Under the pieces are notes generated by a model. That model saw only the letters and a program-made list of their open reading frames with translations. It did no database searches and was not told where the DNA came from. Position numbers and translations under genes: made by a program. 64,000 bases of DNA, from the NCBI GenBank assembly GCA_964394585.1, contig CAYMYI010000006.1, forward strand, positions 1 through 64,000. The letters are read 5' to 3'. Below are positions 18,423-27,138 of this stretch, one piece after another (positions within the stretch are counted from its first letter, which is position 1; every line of letters starts with the position of its first letter). This DNA is from CAYUJH01 sp964394585 (GTDB lineage: Bacteria; Bacteroidota; Bacteroidia; Cytophagales; Flammeovirgaceae).

Positions 18423-19262
18423 TTGAAAACGGGACATTACAATACGCTCAAGGTGAGCCGAGAAGAAGCGCAAGGGCTGTACCTTACTGATGGTACTGCG
18501 GAGGAAGTACTGCTGCCTTGGAATAGCCAACAAGGAAAACCAGCCATAGGCGATACCATTGAGGTGTTCCTCTATCGTGATTCAGAAGATCGGCGCATTG
18601 CCACCCAAGAGAAACCCTTTGCCGTAGAAGGAGAGTTTGCCGCCCTGCAAGTAGTAGATAGTGGAAAAGCAGGCACCTTCATGCAATGGGGCTTGCTGAA
18701 AGATTTAATAGTGCCTCGAAGCGAGCAACGCAACCCCATGCAGCTAGGAGAAACTCATGTAGTACGCGTTTGCCTCGATCCTCGAACCGACCGCTTGTTT
18801 GGCTCAGCTCAGCTTGATTTTTTCTTGGAAGAAGCTCCCGCCGATTTACCCCTCAATGAACCTTGCGAGGTGTTGGTGTACGAGCGTGCAGAACTCGGCT
18901 GGTTGTGCATAGTGAAAGGACAGTATGCGGGGATGTTGTATCATAATCAAGTATTCCAGCATATCCAAATTGGGCAGCAGCTTACGGCGTTTCCGCAGAA
19001 AGTCCGCGAAGATGGCAAACTCGATTTGTTACTTCGCAAAGCAGGGTATCATGGGCAGGTAGAAAACGATGCGGCAACTATCCTTTTCTTTTTGGAGAAC
19101 AACGGAGGGGTAATGCCATACAACGATAAGTCATCTCCCGAAGAAATTACCGAGGCATTCCGCATGAGCAAAAAGCAGTTTAAAAAAGCCTTGGGCTATT
19201 TGTACAAACAAGGAAAAATTGTGCTTAAAACCACAGGTACTGAGTTAGTAATAAAAAAATAG
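18423..19262 (+). CDS. S1-domain RNA-binding protein, CvfB-like, 279 aa
   Basis: Three S1-like OB units (about 5-65, 70-140, 145-215) are followed by a C-terminal winged helix (about 220-279: MSKKQFKKALGYLYKQGKI). This is the CvfB architecture, a conserved RNA-binding regulator (virulence regulator in Staphylococcus). The start is TTG 18423, which begins right at the first S1 strand; there is no in-frame ATG nearby. It probably shares a transcript with sppA. Confidence 0.82.
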   Translation: MKTGHYNTLKVSREEAQGLYLTDGTAEEVLLPWNSQQGKPAIGDTIEVFLYRDSEDRRIATQEKPFAVEGEFAALQVVDSGKAGTFMQWGLLKDLIVPRSEQRNPMQLGETHVVRVCLDPRTDRLFGSAQLDFFLEEAPADLPLNEPCEVLVYERAELGWLCIVKGQYAGMLYHNQVFQHIQIGQQLTAFPQKVREDGKLDLLLRKAGYHGQVENDAATILFFLENNGGVMPYNDKSSPEEITEAFRMSKKQFKKALGYLYKQGKIVLKTTGTELVIKK

Positions 19263-19395
19263 ATATATCTGAATTTAATTCTGATATGATTGTATAAATC
19301 TGTTCGTTTCCTATAAAATTGCATATATTATAAAAGTGTATGTTTTCTGTTAGCCTGAGAGGCTCGCATCTTCAATTATAAAGTGTTAAGCTATC

Positions 19396-19938
19396 TTGAA
19401 CGTTCAAAGTTACCATAGCGAATTGGAGTCGGAACACGTGATTTTTGCCTACAAAGGAGCAGTTTCGTCGGCTTTATTTGATAATATCCTCAAACTAGCT
19501 GAAAAGAAAATTGACTCTTTTGAACGCCCTCGTACCTATCGGCGGAAAGTAAATGTGATTGTGGTTGAAATCTTGCAAAATATTTTTCATCACTTGGAGC
19601 TTTCGCAAGAACAAACAGCTATCCTACCTACCGATTCTGTTCTATTTGTACTAGGTAGAGGGAAAAAGGAATATTATATTCACTCAGGTAATTATGTGCC
19701 TTTAGCACATGTAAATACACTGCGTGAGCGCATCGAGTGGGTAAACGAAATGTCTGAGAAAGAGCTGAAACAGCAGTATCGCGAAATATTGCAGAACGGT
19801 CAGTTTTCGGACAAAGGAGGTGCAGGGCTTGGATTTATCGATATTGCTAGGAAATCGGGGAGCCGTTTGGAGTATCGTTTTGAACCTGGGCAAACGGAAC
19901 ATGCGTTTTTTAGTTTAACAGTAAAAATACCGTTTTAA
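19396..19938 (+). CDS. SiaB-family protein kinase (DUF6272), 180 aa
   Basis: A HATPase-like fold with an N-box (VVEILQNIFHH) and a G1 box (DKGGAGLGFIDIARKSG), as in SiaB of Pseudomonas, which phosphorylates SiaC. It has no sensor domain or transmembrane segment. Start is TTG 19396. The SiaC-like gene follows 13 nt downstream, the usual gene pair. By analogy it phosphorylates the neighbouring SiaC-like protein on Thr; the downstream target of the switch is not known in Bacteroidota. Confidence 0.85.
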   Translation: MNVQSYHSELESEHVIFAYKGAVSSALFDNILKLAEKKIDSFERPRTYRRKVNVIVVEILQNIFHHLELSQEQTAILPTDSVLFVLGRGKKEYYIHSGNYVPLAHVNTLRERIEWVNEMSEKELKQQYREILQNGQFSDKGGAGLGFIDIARKSGSRLEYRFEPGQTEHAFFSLTVKIPF

Positions 19939-19951
19939 GCTACATACTGAT

Positions 19952-20341
19952 ATGGAAAATTTCTATTTAGAAGAAACACAAAAAACTCCCAAGATTCACT
20001 TAGATGCTCAAAACGGCAAATTTGTGATTGCAGGGCGTTCCATTCCGGAAAACTCTATTGAGTTTTATAAACCGGTGTTTGATTGGCTCGAACAATATGC
20101 AGACGAAGCAAAAGATGCTATAACGGTAGAAGTGAAATTAGAGTACTTCAATACTAGCTCTTCTAAATGTTTGGTGGAGGTATTTCGCCGCTTAGAAGAA
20201 ATCAAAAACAAGGGAAAGACCATCGAGGTAAATTGGTATTACGAAGAAGACGACGAAGATATGCAAGAGTCGGGAGAGGACTTTAAAGAAATTATCAACT
20301 TACCAATTAACATGACCTTGTTAGACGAAGACGAAGATTAA
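19952..20341 (+). CDS. SiaC-family regulatory phosphoprotein (DUF1987), 129 aa
   Basis: The family core is ISF/IEFYKPVFDWLEQY followed by VEVKLEYFNTSSSKCLVE. Thr68 in YFNTSS is the residue phosphorylated in Pseudomonas SiaC, and its number is the same here. The C-terminus is acidic (EEDDEDMQESGED). It is the substrate half of a partner-switch module with the gene just upstream; dephosphorylation would need a SiaA-like PP2C enzyme, for which the SpoIIE phosphatase at 39351-41501 is the only candidate in this window. Confidence 0.9.
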   Translation: MENFYLEETQKTPKIHLDAQNGKFVIAGRSIPENSIEFYKPVFDWLEQYADEAKDAITVEVKLEYFNTSSSKCLVEVFRRLEEIKNKGKTIEVNWYYEEDDEDMQESGEDFKEIINLPINMTLLDEDED

Positions 20342-20343
20342 CC

Positions 20344-20376
20344 AAAAAGGTAGCCTACAAAGGCTACCTTTTTTAA
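20344..20376. terminator. Bidirectional terminator between SiaC gene and CoA-binding gene
   Basis: A 12-bp stem (AAAAAGGTAGCC at 20344-20355 with its complement at 20362-20373) and a TACAAA loop. The T run on one strand and A run on the other suit both convergent genes. Confidence 0.85.
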
Positions 20377-20732
20377 TAGGTACCTACCGAAAGCATCACC
20401 AAAGTACACCCTATTTCCACCTCAATCCCTTCTTTTTGAGCCATTGTAGCTAACTCGTTATTCTCTGTTCCCGGATTAAAAATAATCCTTTTGGGTTTTG
20501 TGGCTAAAATAAACTCGTACCATTCGCCTTGCCTTTGAGGCCCTACATAGAGCGTAATTGTATCAATATCTTGAGCGGGCGTTTTGTCTTGCTGAATGGC
20601 CACACCGGCAACTTCGCCATGTTTAATGCCCACCGGAACAATTTCGTGTCCATTGGCAACTAAATCGATTGCTGCTTGGTAGGCATACCGTGTCGGGTTA
20701 GGAGTAGCTCCTAAGATGAGCGTTTTTTTCAT
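20373..20732 (-). CDS. CoA-binding domain protein (YccU-like), 119 aa
   Basis: A small Rossmann-type protein: TLILGATPNPTRYAYQA at the N-terminus, VPVGIKHGEVAGV in the middle, and IIFNPGTENNELATMAQKEGIEVEIGCTLVML at the end. The N-terminal part of the match to the CoA_binding_2 family is clear. It probably binds an acyl-CoA or similar nucleotide; no physiological role can be inferred. Monocistronic, convergent with siaC across a shared terminator. Confidence 0.85.
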   Translation of the reverse strand: MKKTLILGATPNPTRYAYQAAIDLVANGHEIVPVGIKHGEVAGVAIQQDKTPAQDIDTITLYVGPQRQGEWYEFILATKPKRIIFNPGTENNELATMAQKEGIEVEIGCTLVMLSVGTY

Positions 20733-20804
20733 AGCTTCTTCGTGTACTTTTTATATTAACTTTACTAAGGAGATAGTGTTAAACATTTAAATGGAAACTA
20801 TAAA

Positions 20805-22145
20805 ATGAAAAGTATAAAACGGTTTGTTTGGCTACTTGGGTTACTGATGGTTGGGCATTTATCGAATGGACAAGATTTGGTGCAATCGGGACCGATGGTA
20901 GGCTATTCAACTATGCGTGAGGTAATGCTTTGGGTACAAACAAATGAACGCGCAGAAGTTTACATAGAATATTTTACAGACGATGCCCCCCAAGAGCGCT
21001 TTCAGACCGAAAAAGTACAAACAGTACCACAGCAAGCGTATGTAGCGCGTCTCCTTGCCGACCAAGTGCAACCGGGTAAAACCTATCAATACGAAGTAGT
21101 TGTAAACGGGAAGCCTAATCAAAGAGAATATCCCTTTCGCTTTAAAACCCAAACACTTTGGCAATGGCGTACCGACCCTCCTGAAGTAACGTTTGTTATA
21201 GGGAGTTGTAATTATGTAAACGAAATCGCTTACGATCGCCCCGGAAAACCCTATGGAGGCAACTTTGAAATTTTTCAAAGCATCTTTAAAAAGAAGCCTG
21301 AATTTATGCTGTGGATGGGCGATAATACCTACCTGCGTGAAGCAGATTGGAATTCGCGAACAGGGTTCTTACACCGATACACACACACGCGTTCACTCCC
21401 AGAATTACAACCTTTGTTAGCTTCCACGCATCATTATGCCATTTGGGACGATCACGATTATGGACCAAACGATGCAGATGGAAGCTTTTGGCTTAAAGAA
21501 ACGGCAGCGGAAGTTTTTAAGCTGTTTTGGGCAAATCCAAATTATAATATGACCAGGGAAGGGGATGTAGCAGGAACTTTCCAATGGGCAGATATTCAAT
21601 TTTTTTTACTCGATAACCGAACATTTCGTACGGCAAATCGCAACCGAACTACCACAAGGCAGATGCTTGGCAAACCACAAATCGATTGGCTAATTAATGC
21701 CCTTTCCGCCAGTCAAGCTCCGTTTAAGTTTGTGGTAATGGGAGGGCAAGTGCTTAGCACAGAGGCAATGCATGAAAACTATGCAACATTTCCGGAGGAG
21801 CGTCATTACCTTCTTTCCAAAATCCGCGAAGCTAAGATTGAAGGCGTAATCTTTTTAGATGGCGATCGGCACCATACCGTGCTTAGTAAAATGCAAGAAG
21901 CTGCCAATGTATATCCCTTATACGATTTGACCTGTTCTTCCCTTACAGCCGGCGCCTACCCTAATAAAGAAGAACAGAACGCTTACAAAATTACAGAAAC
22001 GCTAGTCGGTGAAAATAACTTTGGCTTGTTACGCGTAACAGGACCTCGCACTGACCGCCAACTGTCCATCCAAATTTGTAATAAAGATGGAAAAATGCTT
22101 TGGGAGCAAGTAATTAAAGCCAGTGAGTTGGTATATCCTGAGTAA
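20805..22145 (+). CDS. PhoD-like alkaline phosphatase, 446 aa
   Basis: A signal peptide (to about NGQ) is followed by an N-terminal Ig/FN3-like domain (30-115) and a metallophosphatase domain with VIGSCNYVNE, MLWMGDNTY, YAIWDDHDYGPNDADGS and IFLDGDRHHTVL. These are the metal-ligand motifs of the PhoD family of secreted phosphodiesterase/phosphatases. It probably scavenges phosphate from phosphoesters in the periplasm. No Pho box is recognisable. Confidence 0.88.
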   Translation: MKSIKRFVWLLGLLMVGHLSNGQDLVQSGPMVGYSTMREVMLWVQTNERAEVYIEYFTDDAPQERFQTEKVQTVPQQAYVARLLADQVQPGKTYQYEVVVNGKPNQREYPFRFKTQTLWQWRTDPPEVTFVIGSCNYVNEIAYDRPGKPYGGNFEIFQSIFKKKPEFMLWMGDNTYLREADWNSRTGFLHRYTHTRSLPELQPLLASTHHYAIWDDHDYGPNDADGSFWLKETAAEVFKLFWANPNYNMTREGDVAGTFQWADIQFFLLDNRTFRTANRNRTTTRQMLGKPQIDWLINALSASQAPFKFVVMGGQVLSTEAMHENYATFPEERHYLLSKIREAKIEGVIFLDGDRHHTVLSKMQEAANVYPLYDLTCSSLTAGAYPNKEEQNAYKITETLVGENNFGLLRVTGPRTDRQLSIQICNKDGKMLWEQVIKASELVYPE

Positions 22146-22210
22146 AACCACCATCAATTTTTGAAAGGAAAAGAAAAAAAACGTTGTAAGTAAACATCCT
22201 ATGTATCAGT

Positions 22211-23509
22211 ATGCTACAAAAAGATAACCCTACCATCATTAATGCGTGGTGTTCCTACGATTGGGCAAACTCTGTATATGCACTAACTATTTCTTCGGCT
22301 ATTTTTCCGGTGTATTACAATGAAACTACCCGTGAGGCTTTTCAAGGCGATATCGTGCGTTTTTTTGGTTATTCAATCGAGAACACCGTGCTATACTCTT
22401 GGGCATTATCTTTCTCATTTCTGATAATTGTGGTGCTATCACCCCTACTTTCTGGAGTTGCCGACTATGGAGGTATGAAAAAGCGCATGATGCAGTTTTT
22501 TACCTATTTAGGCGCCTCCTCGTGCATTGCTCTATTTTTCTTTTATGGAGAAAATATCGAATTTGGAATACTGATGACCACCCTTGCCAGCGTAGGCTAT
22601 GCTGGTTCTTTAGTATTTTATAATGCGTATCTTCATGAAATTGCCTCGCCGAAAAACTTTGATAGAGTAAGTGCCAAAGGGTATTCAATGGGCTATATAG
22701 GCAGTGTAATCCAACTAATTATTAGTTTATACATTGTATTAAACCCTGAGGCACTCGGGCTTACTTCTGGTTCACTTCCCGCTCGTATTTCTTTTTTAAC
22801 AGTAGGCGTTTGGTGGATTGGATTTGCCCAAATTGCTTTTTACTACTTGCCGGCAAACCCTCACGACCGGAAGCCTGATATGGTTCATCTTTTTGGTAAG
22901 GGCGTACAAGAGTTACTAGGAGTTTGGAGAATACTCCAAAAAATGCCCAGAACCAAACGCTATTTAGCTGCCTTCTTTTTTTATAGTATGGGAGTGCAAA
23001 CCGTTATGTTGTTAGCCGCTACTTTTGGCGAAAAAGAATTGGCGCTAGAAAGTAGTAAGCTAATCACTACAGTGCTAATTATACAGTTAGTCGCAATTCC
23101 AGGAGCCTATGCATTTGCAATATTATCAGAAAAGAAAGGAAACGTGTTCTCATTATCTACTATGATTTTGCTTTGGGTGGGTATTTGTGTGGCTGCGTAT
23201 TTTGTAACCAATGAGTATCAGTTTTACATACTAGCTACCGTAGTAGGCTTAGTAATGGGAGGCATTCAATCATTATCAAGGGCAACCTATTCGAAGTTAA
23301 TTCCACAAGAAACAAAAGATACCGCTTCCTTTTTTAGCTTCTATGATGTAACCGAAAAGCTGTCGGTAGTAGGTGGTACGTTTTCATATGGACTTATAGA
23401 ACAGTTAACAGGGACAATGCGAAATAGTGTTGTGATGTTAGGTGTATTTTTTGTGGTCGGGCTATGGTTACTGCGAAGCCTTCTTTCTTTACCTGAAAAA
23501 CACATATAA
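22211..23509 (+). CDS. MFS transporter, UMF1 (Atg22-like) family, 432 aa
   Basis: About 12 TM helices with the family motif YDWANSVYA near the N-terminus, the short loop SGVADYGGMKKRMM between helices 2 and 3, and MGGIQSLSRATYSKLIP in the C-terminal half. Atg22-like proteins export amino acids in yeast; the bacterial substrate is unknown. It starts 65 nt after the PhoD-like gene on the same strand, so co-transcription is possible. Confidence 0.87.
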   Translation: MLQKDNPTIINAWCSYDWANSVYALTISSAIFPVYYNETTREAFQGDIVRFFGYSIENTVLYSWALSFSFLIIVVLSPLLSGVADYGGMKKRMMQFFTYLGASSCIALFFFYGENIEFGILMTTLASVGYAGSLVFYNAYLHEIASPKNFDRVSAKGYSMGYIGSVIQLIISLYIVLNPEALGLTSGSLPARISFLTVGVWWIGFAQIAFYYLPANPHDRKPDMVHLFGKGVQELLGVWRILQKMPRTKRYLAAFFFYSMGVQTVMLLAATFGEKELALESSKLITTVLIIQLVAIPGAYAFAILSEKKGNVFSLSTMILLWVGICVAAYFVTNEYQFYILATVVGLVMGGIQSLSRATYSKLIPQETKDTASFFSFYDVTEKLSVVGGTFSYGLIEQLTGTMRNSVVMLGVFFVVGLWLLRSLLSLPEKHI

Positions 23510-23860
23510 CAAAGTTTACATTATTAAAATATGGAAGAAATTCCCATATATAGAATATTTTTGTTTTCTTTTTAGTGTAAAAAGTTGAAATTTTATTGAA
23601 AAGGTACATGTGTATTTACTCTTACCAAATATCTGTTAATTGCTTTATTTGTACTTATTATAGATGGAATTTGATTAAAAATTGTATTATTTCAATATTT
23701 TATATGAAGCTACGAAGTACTTACGCTGTTTGTTTGTTGCTTTTTTGCTAAAAAACATACATTTGTAGTGGTGGTTAAGCCTACCAAAGCACCTCATTGC
23801 TAAATCGGCTCGCTATTCTCTACGATTATTTACAACTTTTACCTTAATCTTATTTTGCTC
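23510..23860. other. AT-rich intergenic stretch, about 350 nt
   Basis: No ORF of interest. It holds a weak hairpin (6-bp ATATGG/CCATAT at 23529-23549, then a T-rich tract) that may end the MFS transcript, and a good Bacteroidota promoter at 23737-23765. About 95 nt of AT-rich leader separate that promoter from the ATG at 23861; I see no structured riboswitch in it. Confidence 0.5.
23737..23765 (+). promoter_or_regulatory. Bacteroidota-type promoter of the 1056-aa secreted protein gene
   Basis: TTG at 23737-23739, an 18-nt spacer, and TACATTTG at 23758-23765 match the -33 TTG and -7 TAnnTTTG boxes of Bacteroidota housekeeping sigma-factor promoters. It is followed by a long untranslated leader to 23861. 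Confidence 0.7.
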
Positions 23861-26800
23861 ATGCGCAATTCTACTTTTCTTAAAATGATTATAGGCATTC
23901 TACTTTTTATGCAAGCTTCTGCTGCAAGTGCCTACACAGAACCGCTACAATTGAAGCTTACTTCAATGTGTTCGGATAACCCTGATGAAACTCGCCGATG
24001 GAGAGTTCGCAACCCTTCTAATTCAGATGTTCTGATAGAATGGGAAGTATACGGGACTTCTCAGCGAGGAACTCTTTTCGCGCCATCGGGCGATTCGTAT
24101 TTCTACACCAATACGGTTCCCGGGCCAAACACCACTAAAATTTATTGGGTAGATAACGGCATAGTTAAATCTACTACAAAAGCTTCAGGTGGGGCAAAGT
24201 GCCAGCCTGATTGTAATGTGCCCGGTGCTAATTTGATCGAAAACGGTGATTTCGATGAAGGAATCTCGATACTAGACCTTAAAAATGGTGAGAATGATAT
24301 CTCGCAATTTGGTTCATTTTCTCCTTATTATGACCAAACTCGTTGGCCGGGTAGTACACCATGGCCGGCTATAGGACGCGAAATGCTTCCTGAAGGTACT
24401 ATTGCTATTGACAATAACCCAAATGCGTATCATCCAACTTTCGATAAATCGTGCATGAAAGATGATGCAAATTTTGACCACACCAGTGTAAAAAGCGGTG
24501 GAAATATGCTTATTGTGAATGGCGCAAATAACACAGGAAAAGTAACGCAAGGCAAGGGTATTATTACTACAAATGATCATTTAATCAATGAACCACTATG
24601 GGTTTCAAATACCTTTGAAGTTGAACAAGGAAAATATTACACCTTAAAATTATTGGCAAGAAGTGTAGTTGCGTCTAATGGAGCTAGCCTACGCTTTAAG
24701 ATTTTGAACGATGCGCCTCAGTATACAGCATTATCTGTATTAGGAGAGTTTACTGAACCAATGGAACTAAGTAAAGGTCAGCTTTGCGGTTGGAATGCCT
24801 ATGATGATACTTGGGTAGCCTCAACCTCTGGAAAAGTACGTGTTGCTATTTACAATAATGAGCTTGCTCTTGGTGGTAACGACTTCGCCATTGACGATAT
24901 CAGCCTAACAGCTTGCGGTGGTATTGAAGGACCGGTACCATGCGGCATCTATTTTAAAACTGCGGCAGGCTTCACTCCAGTAATTAAAGGCGATGCACCC
25001 GGACAGTATGTTTTAAACCCTGATGGAGGAACATACGTTGGAGAGGCTGAATTCATCACAATGTCAGGAGATGTGTGGATTGAAGGGCAACTTTACCCAT
25101 CTTCGTCTGATATGGGGCAGTTAATCAAAGTAGATTGTTCTCCATGCGATGTTTACTACATTGATAACGATGCAGATCAAATTTACTTAGTTACGCCAGA
25201 TTTACAAGCCGGCAAAGCTATTTTAACGCCTGTATTCTCGCTACGTGATGCGCGTGGGCATAATAATCGTCCGTTTGGTGATGCTCACATAGCGTTAAAT
25301 GTAGCCGATGCTGACAACTACCTTGGTATTGAAAGCGGATCACGCCTTTATGTATTCCAAAGTGGAAATCGTCGTGAGTTCGGGTACTTCGATACAGATG
25401 ACAAGGAATGGCACTATATGGGCAGAATGAACAACGGCGATATGCACATCGAAGGTGGCGTAGTACAAGCATCTTTTGATCCGCACGGAAGGTTGTTCAT
25501 AACCTCTACAGAAAGTAATGAATTGCACATGGTTAAAAATGTGTGTTCAGATGATTTCAATGCAATGGAAATAGTTGATTTTGGTAAAATCAAAATCCTG
25601 GATCCTTCTACTGCTTATGCAAGTGGTACACCGTATGATGCCCTAGAAGATTTAGGCAACATTAATATTCAAGGAGCTGACATTGCTTTTGACCAAGATG
25701 GTTCATTCTATCTGGCTACTCACAATCGCAAGTCAGTTTACTCAGTATCAGGATACGAAAACTTCATGTTCTCTACTTTAGTAGGACAGACCAAGCCTCG
25801 CGTTACTGGATTGGCAGTATTGAGCAATGGGCGTGGTGAACTGATTTACTCAGCTAGAGATCAACGAGTAATGACCATTATCAGCAAGAAGGATGGAAGT
25901 GAAATTGCCGAACTTGATATGGAATTGCCCGACGGTACTTCTTTCAAAAGTGCATGGGGCGATATGTCTTCAGCGTGTATTGAGTATGTGCCTACGTGTA
26001 CCGACTACGCCATGAGTGTACAGAATTATTCAGCAGGTACACTAGCGTCGTTAAACCCTGAATCTGAGCCAATTTCTGTGCGTATGCAAGAAGGTAAATC
26101 GTTAGATTGGCCGGAAGTTCAGGATGGTAAAATTGATTTTGTTTCTTTAGGATACAGCGGAATTGGTGCAAATTACCCTGCACCAGCTGAGCCAGATGCT
26201 TCCGCTATTGCTGCTGGCATGGTGGCTGAAAGAGGTTTTATCGAACTAGAGCTTACTAGCAAACTGTATAATTGGAATAAGAATGGTGTATTGGTAGGTA
26301 GTGGTAATTCTCGTGAAAAAGCTTTTGGAGGCGATGGTATTTCTAAAGCGGATTTGATTGTAGTTGAAACCAGCTGGGGTAAAATGAACACAAATTGCGG
26401 AAAGGATATGAATCGAAACTATCCGGAGAGAGCTATGTTCTATGGTTCTCCTAACGGAGAAGACTGGGCATACCTAGGCTATGGCTGCCGTACAACGTTC
26501 ATTGATATTGAACCTGCGTTGCTTGAAAAAGGATGGGAATATATTAAGTATTTGCGTGTAGTAGATTTCACTGACCCTGAAAAATTCCCTAATAACGCAG
26601 ATGGCTACGACGTGAATGGCGTGATTTACTGTCCTAAAAATGTGTTCCAAGCAATTACCGGTGTAGATGGTAGCACGTTATATGCAAATGCACGTCAGGC
26701 TGCTGATACTCCTGTATTTGATTGGGACGCCTTCACCTCTACTCCTGATGTAGTAGATATGTTAGGAAATGAAGTAGTAGATTTAGATCGTAGCATTAAC

Positions 26801-27031
26801 ATCTATCCGAATCCTTCAGATGACTTTGTAAATATCGATGTGACGCTACAATCAGAAGGAGCTATCCAAGTAGATGTGTACGATGCAACAGGTCGCTTAG
26901 TGTATAGCCGCGAGGGAGAAACTACCTTCAGCGATCGCGTTAACTTTGCAGAATTTGGTGCAGGTTTATACCTGGCTAGAGTTTCTGCGGCAGGTGAAAC
27001 CAAAACAATGAAATTCATTATTACTCGATAA
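23861..27031 (+). CDS. Large secreted protein with T9SS type A sorting domain, 1056 aa
   Basis: The signal peptide ends near ASAAS. An N-terminal beta domain starts at about 30 (NPSNSDVLIEWEVYG), then a jelly-roll-like CBM region at about 125-340 (NLIENGDFDEG to DFAIDDISLTACG). A middle beta-propeller-like part at about 430-720 contains YYIDNDADQIYLV and IAFDQDGSFYLATH. A second beta region follows (about 740-950). The last 80 residues are a type A sorting domain (INIYPNPSDDFVNIDV, GLYLARV, KTMKFIITR). The protein is secreted and probably attached to the cell surface through the T9SS. ATG 23861 was chosen over TTG 23855 as the normal start. Function beyond secretion is unknown. Confidence 0.85.
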   Translation: MRNSTFLKMIIGILLFMQASAASAYTEPLQLKLTSMCSDNPDETRRWRVRNPSNSDVLIEWEVYGTSQRGTLFAPSGDSYFYTNTVPGPNTTKIYWVDNGIVKSTTKASGGAKCQPDCNVPGANLIENGDFDEGISILDLKNGENDISQFGSFSPYYDQTRWPGSTPWPAIGREMLPEGTIAIDNNPNAYHPTFDKSCMKDDANFDHTSVKSGGNMLIVNGANNTGKVTQGKGIITTNDHLINEPLWVSNTFEVEQGKYYTLKLLARSVVASNGASLRFKILNDAPQYTALSVLGEFTEPMELSKGQLCGWNAYDDTWVASTSGKVRVAIYNNELALGGNDFAIDDISLTACGGIEGPVPCGIYFKTAAGFTPVIKGDAPGQYVLNPDGGTYVGEAEFITMSGDVWIEGQLYPSSSDMGQLIKVDCSPCDVYYIDNDADQIYLVTPDLQAGKAILTPVFSLRDARGHNNRPFGDAHIALNVADADNYLGIESGSRLYVFQSGNRREFGYFDTDDKEWHYMGRMNNGDMHIEGGVVQASFDPHGRLFITSTESNELHMVKNVCSDDFNAMEIVDFGKIKILDPSTAYASGTPYDALEDLGNINIQGADIAFDQDGSFYLATHNRKSVYSVSGYENFMFSTLVGQTKPRVTGLAVLSNGRGELIYSARDQRVMTIISKKDGSEIAELDMELPDGTSFKSAWGDMSSACIEYVPTCTDYAMSVQNYSAGTLASLNPESEPISVRMQEGKSLDWPEVQDGKIDFVSLGYSGIGANYPAPAEPDASAIAAGMVAERGFIELELTSKLYNWNKNGVLVGSGNSREKAFGGDGISKADLIVVETSWGKMNTNCGKDMNRNYPERAMFYGSPNGEDWAYLGYGCRTTFIDIEPALLEKGWEYIKYLRVVDFTDPEKFPNNADGYDVNGVIYCPKNVFQAITGVDGSTLYANARQAADTPVFDWDAFTSTPDVVDMLGNEVVDLDRSINIYPNPSDDFVNIDVTLQSEGAIQVDVYDATGRLVYSREGETTFSDRVNFAEFGAGLYLARVSAAGETKTMKFIITR

Positions 27032-27052
27032 CGTTTCAGATTAATCTTCCAT

Positions 27053-27088
27053 AAGGTTATCTACTTCGGTAGATAGCCTTTTTTTTTG
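27053..27088 (+). terminator. Strong terminator after the 1056-aa secreted protein gene
   Basis: A 12-bp stem with one G-T pair (27053-27064 with 27069-27080) closed by a TTCG tetraloop and followed by eight Ts. It separates the two large secreted-protein genes into different transcripts. Confidence 0.9.
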
Positions 27089-27138
27089 TATGTAGGCAAG
27101 TAGCAGTATATTCGATAGGACTTATTTTTCCTTTCCAT

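Noticed and set aside
23529..23549. Inverted repeat ATATGG/CCATAT after the MFS gene as a possible regulatory operator
   Set aside because: A 6-bp AT-rich stem in an AT-rich spacer is weak; a terminator-like role is all that can be said.
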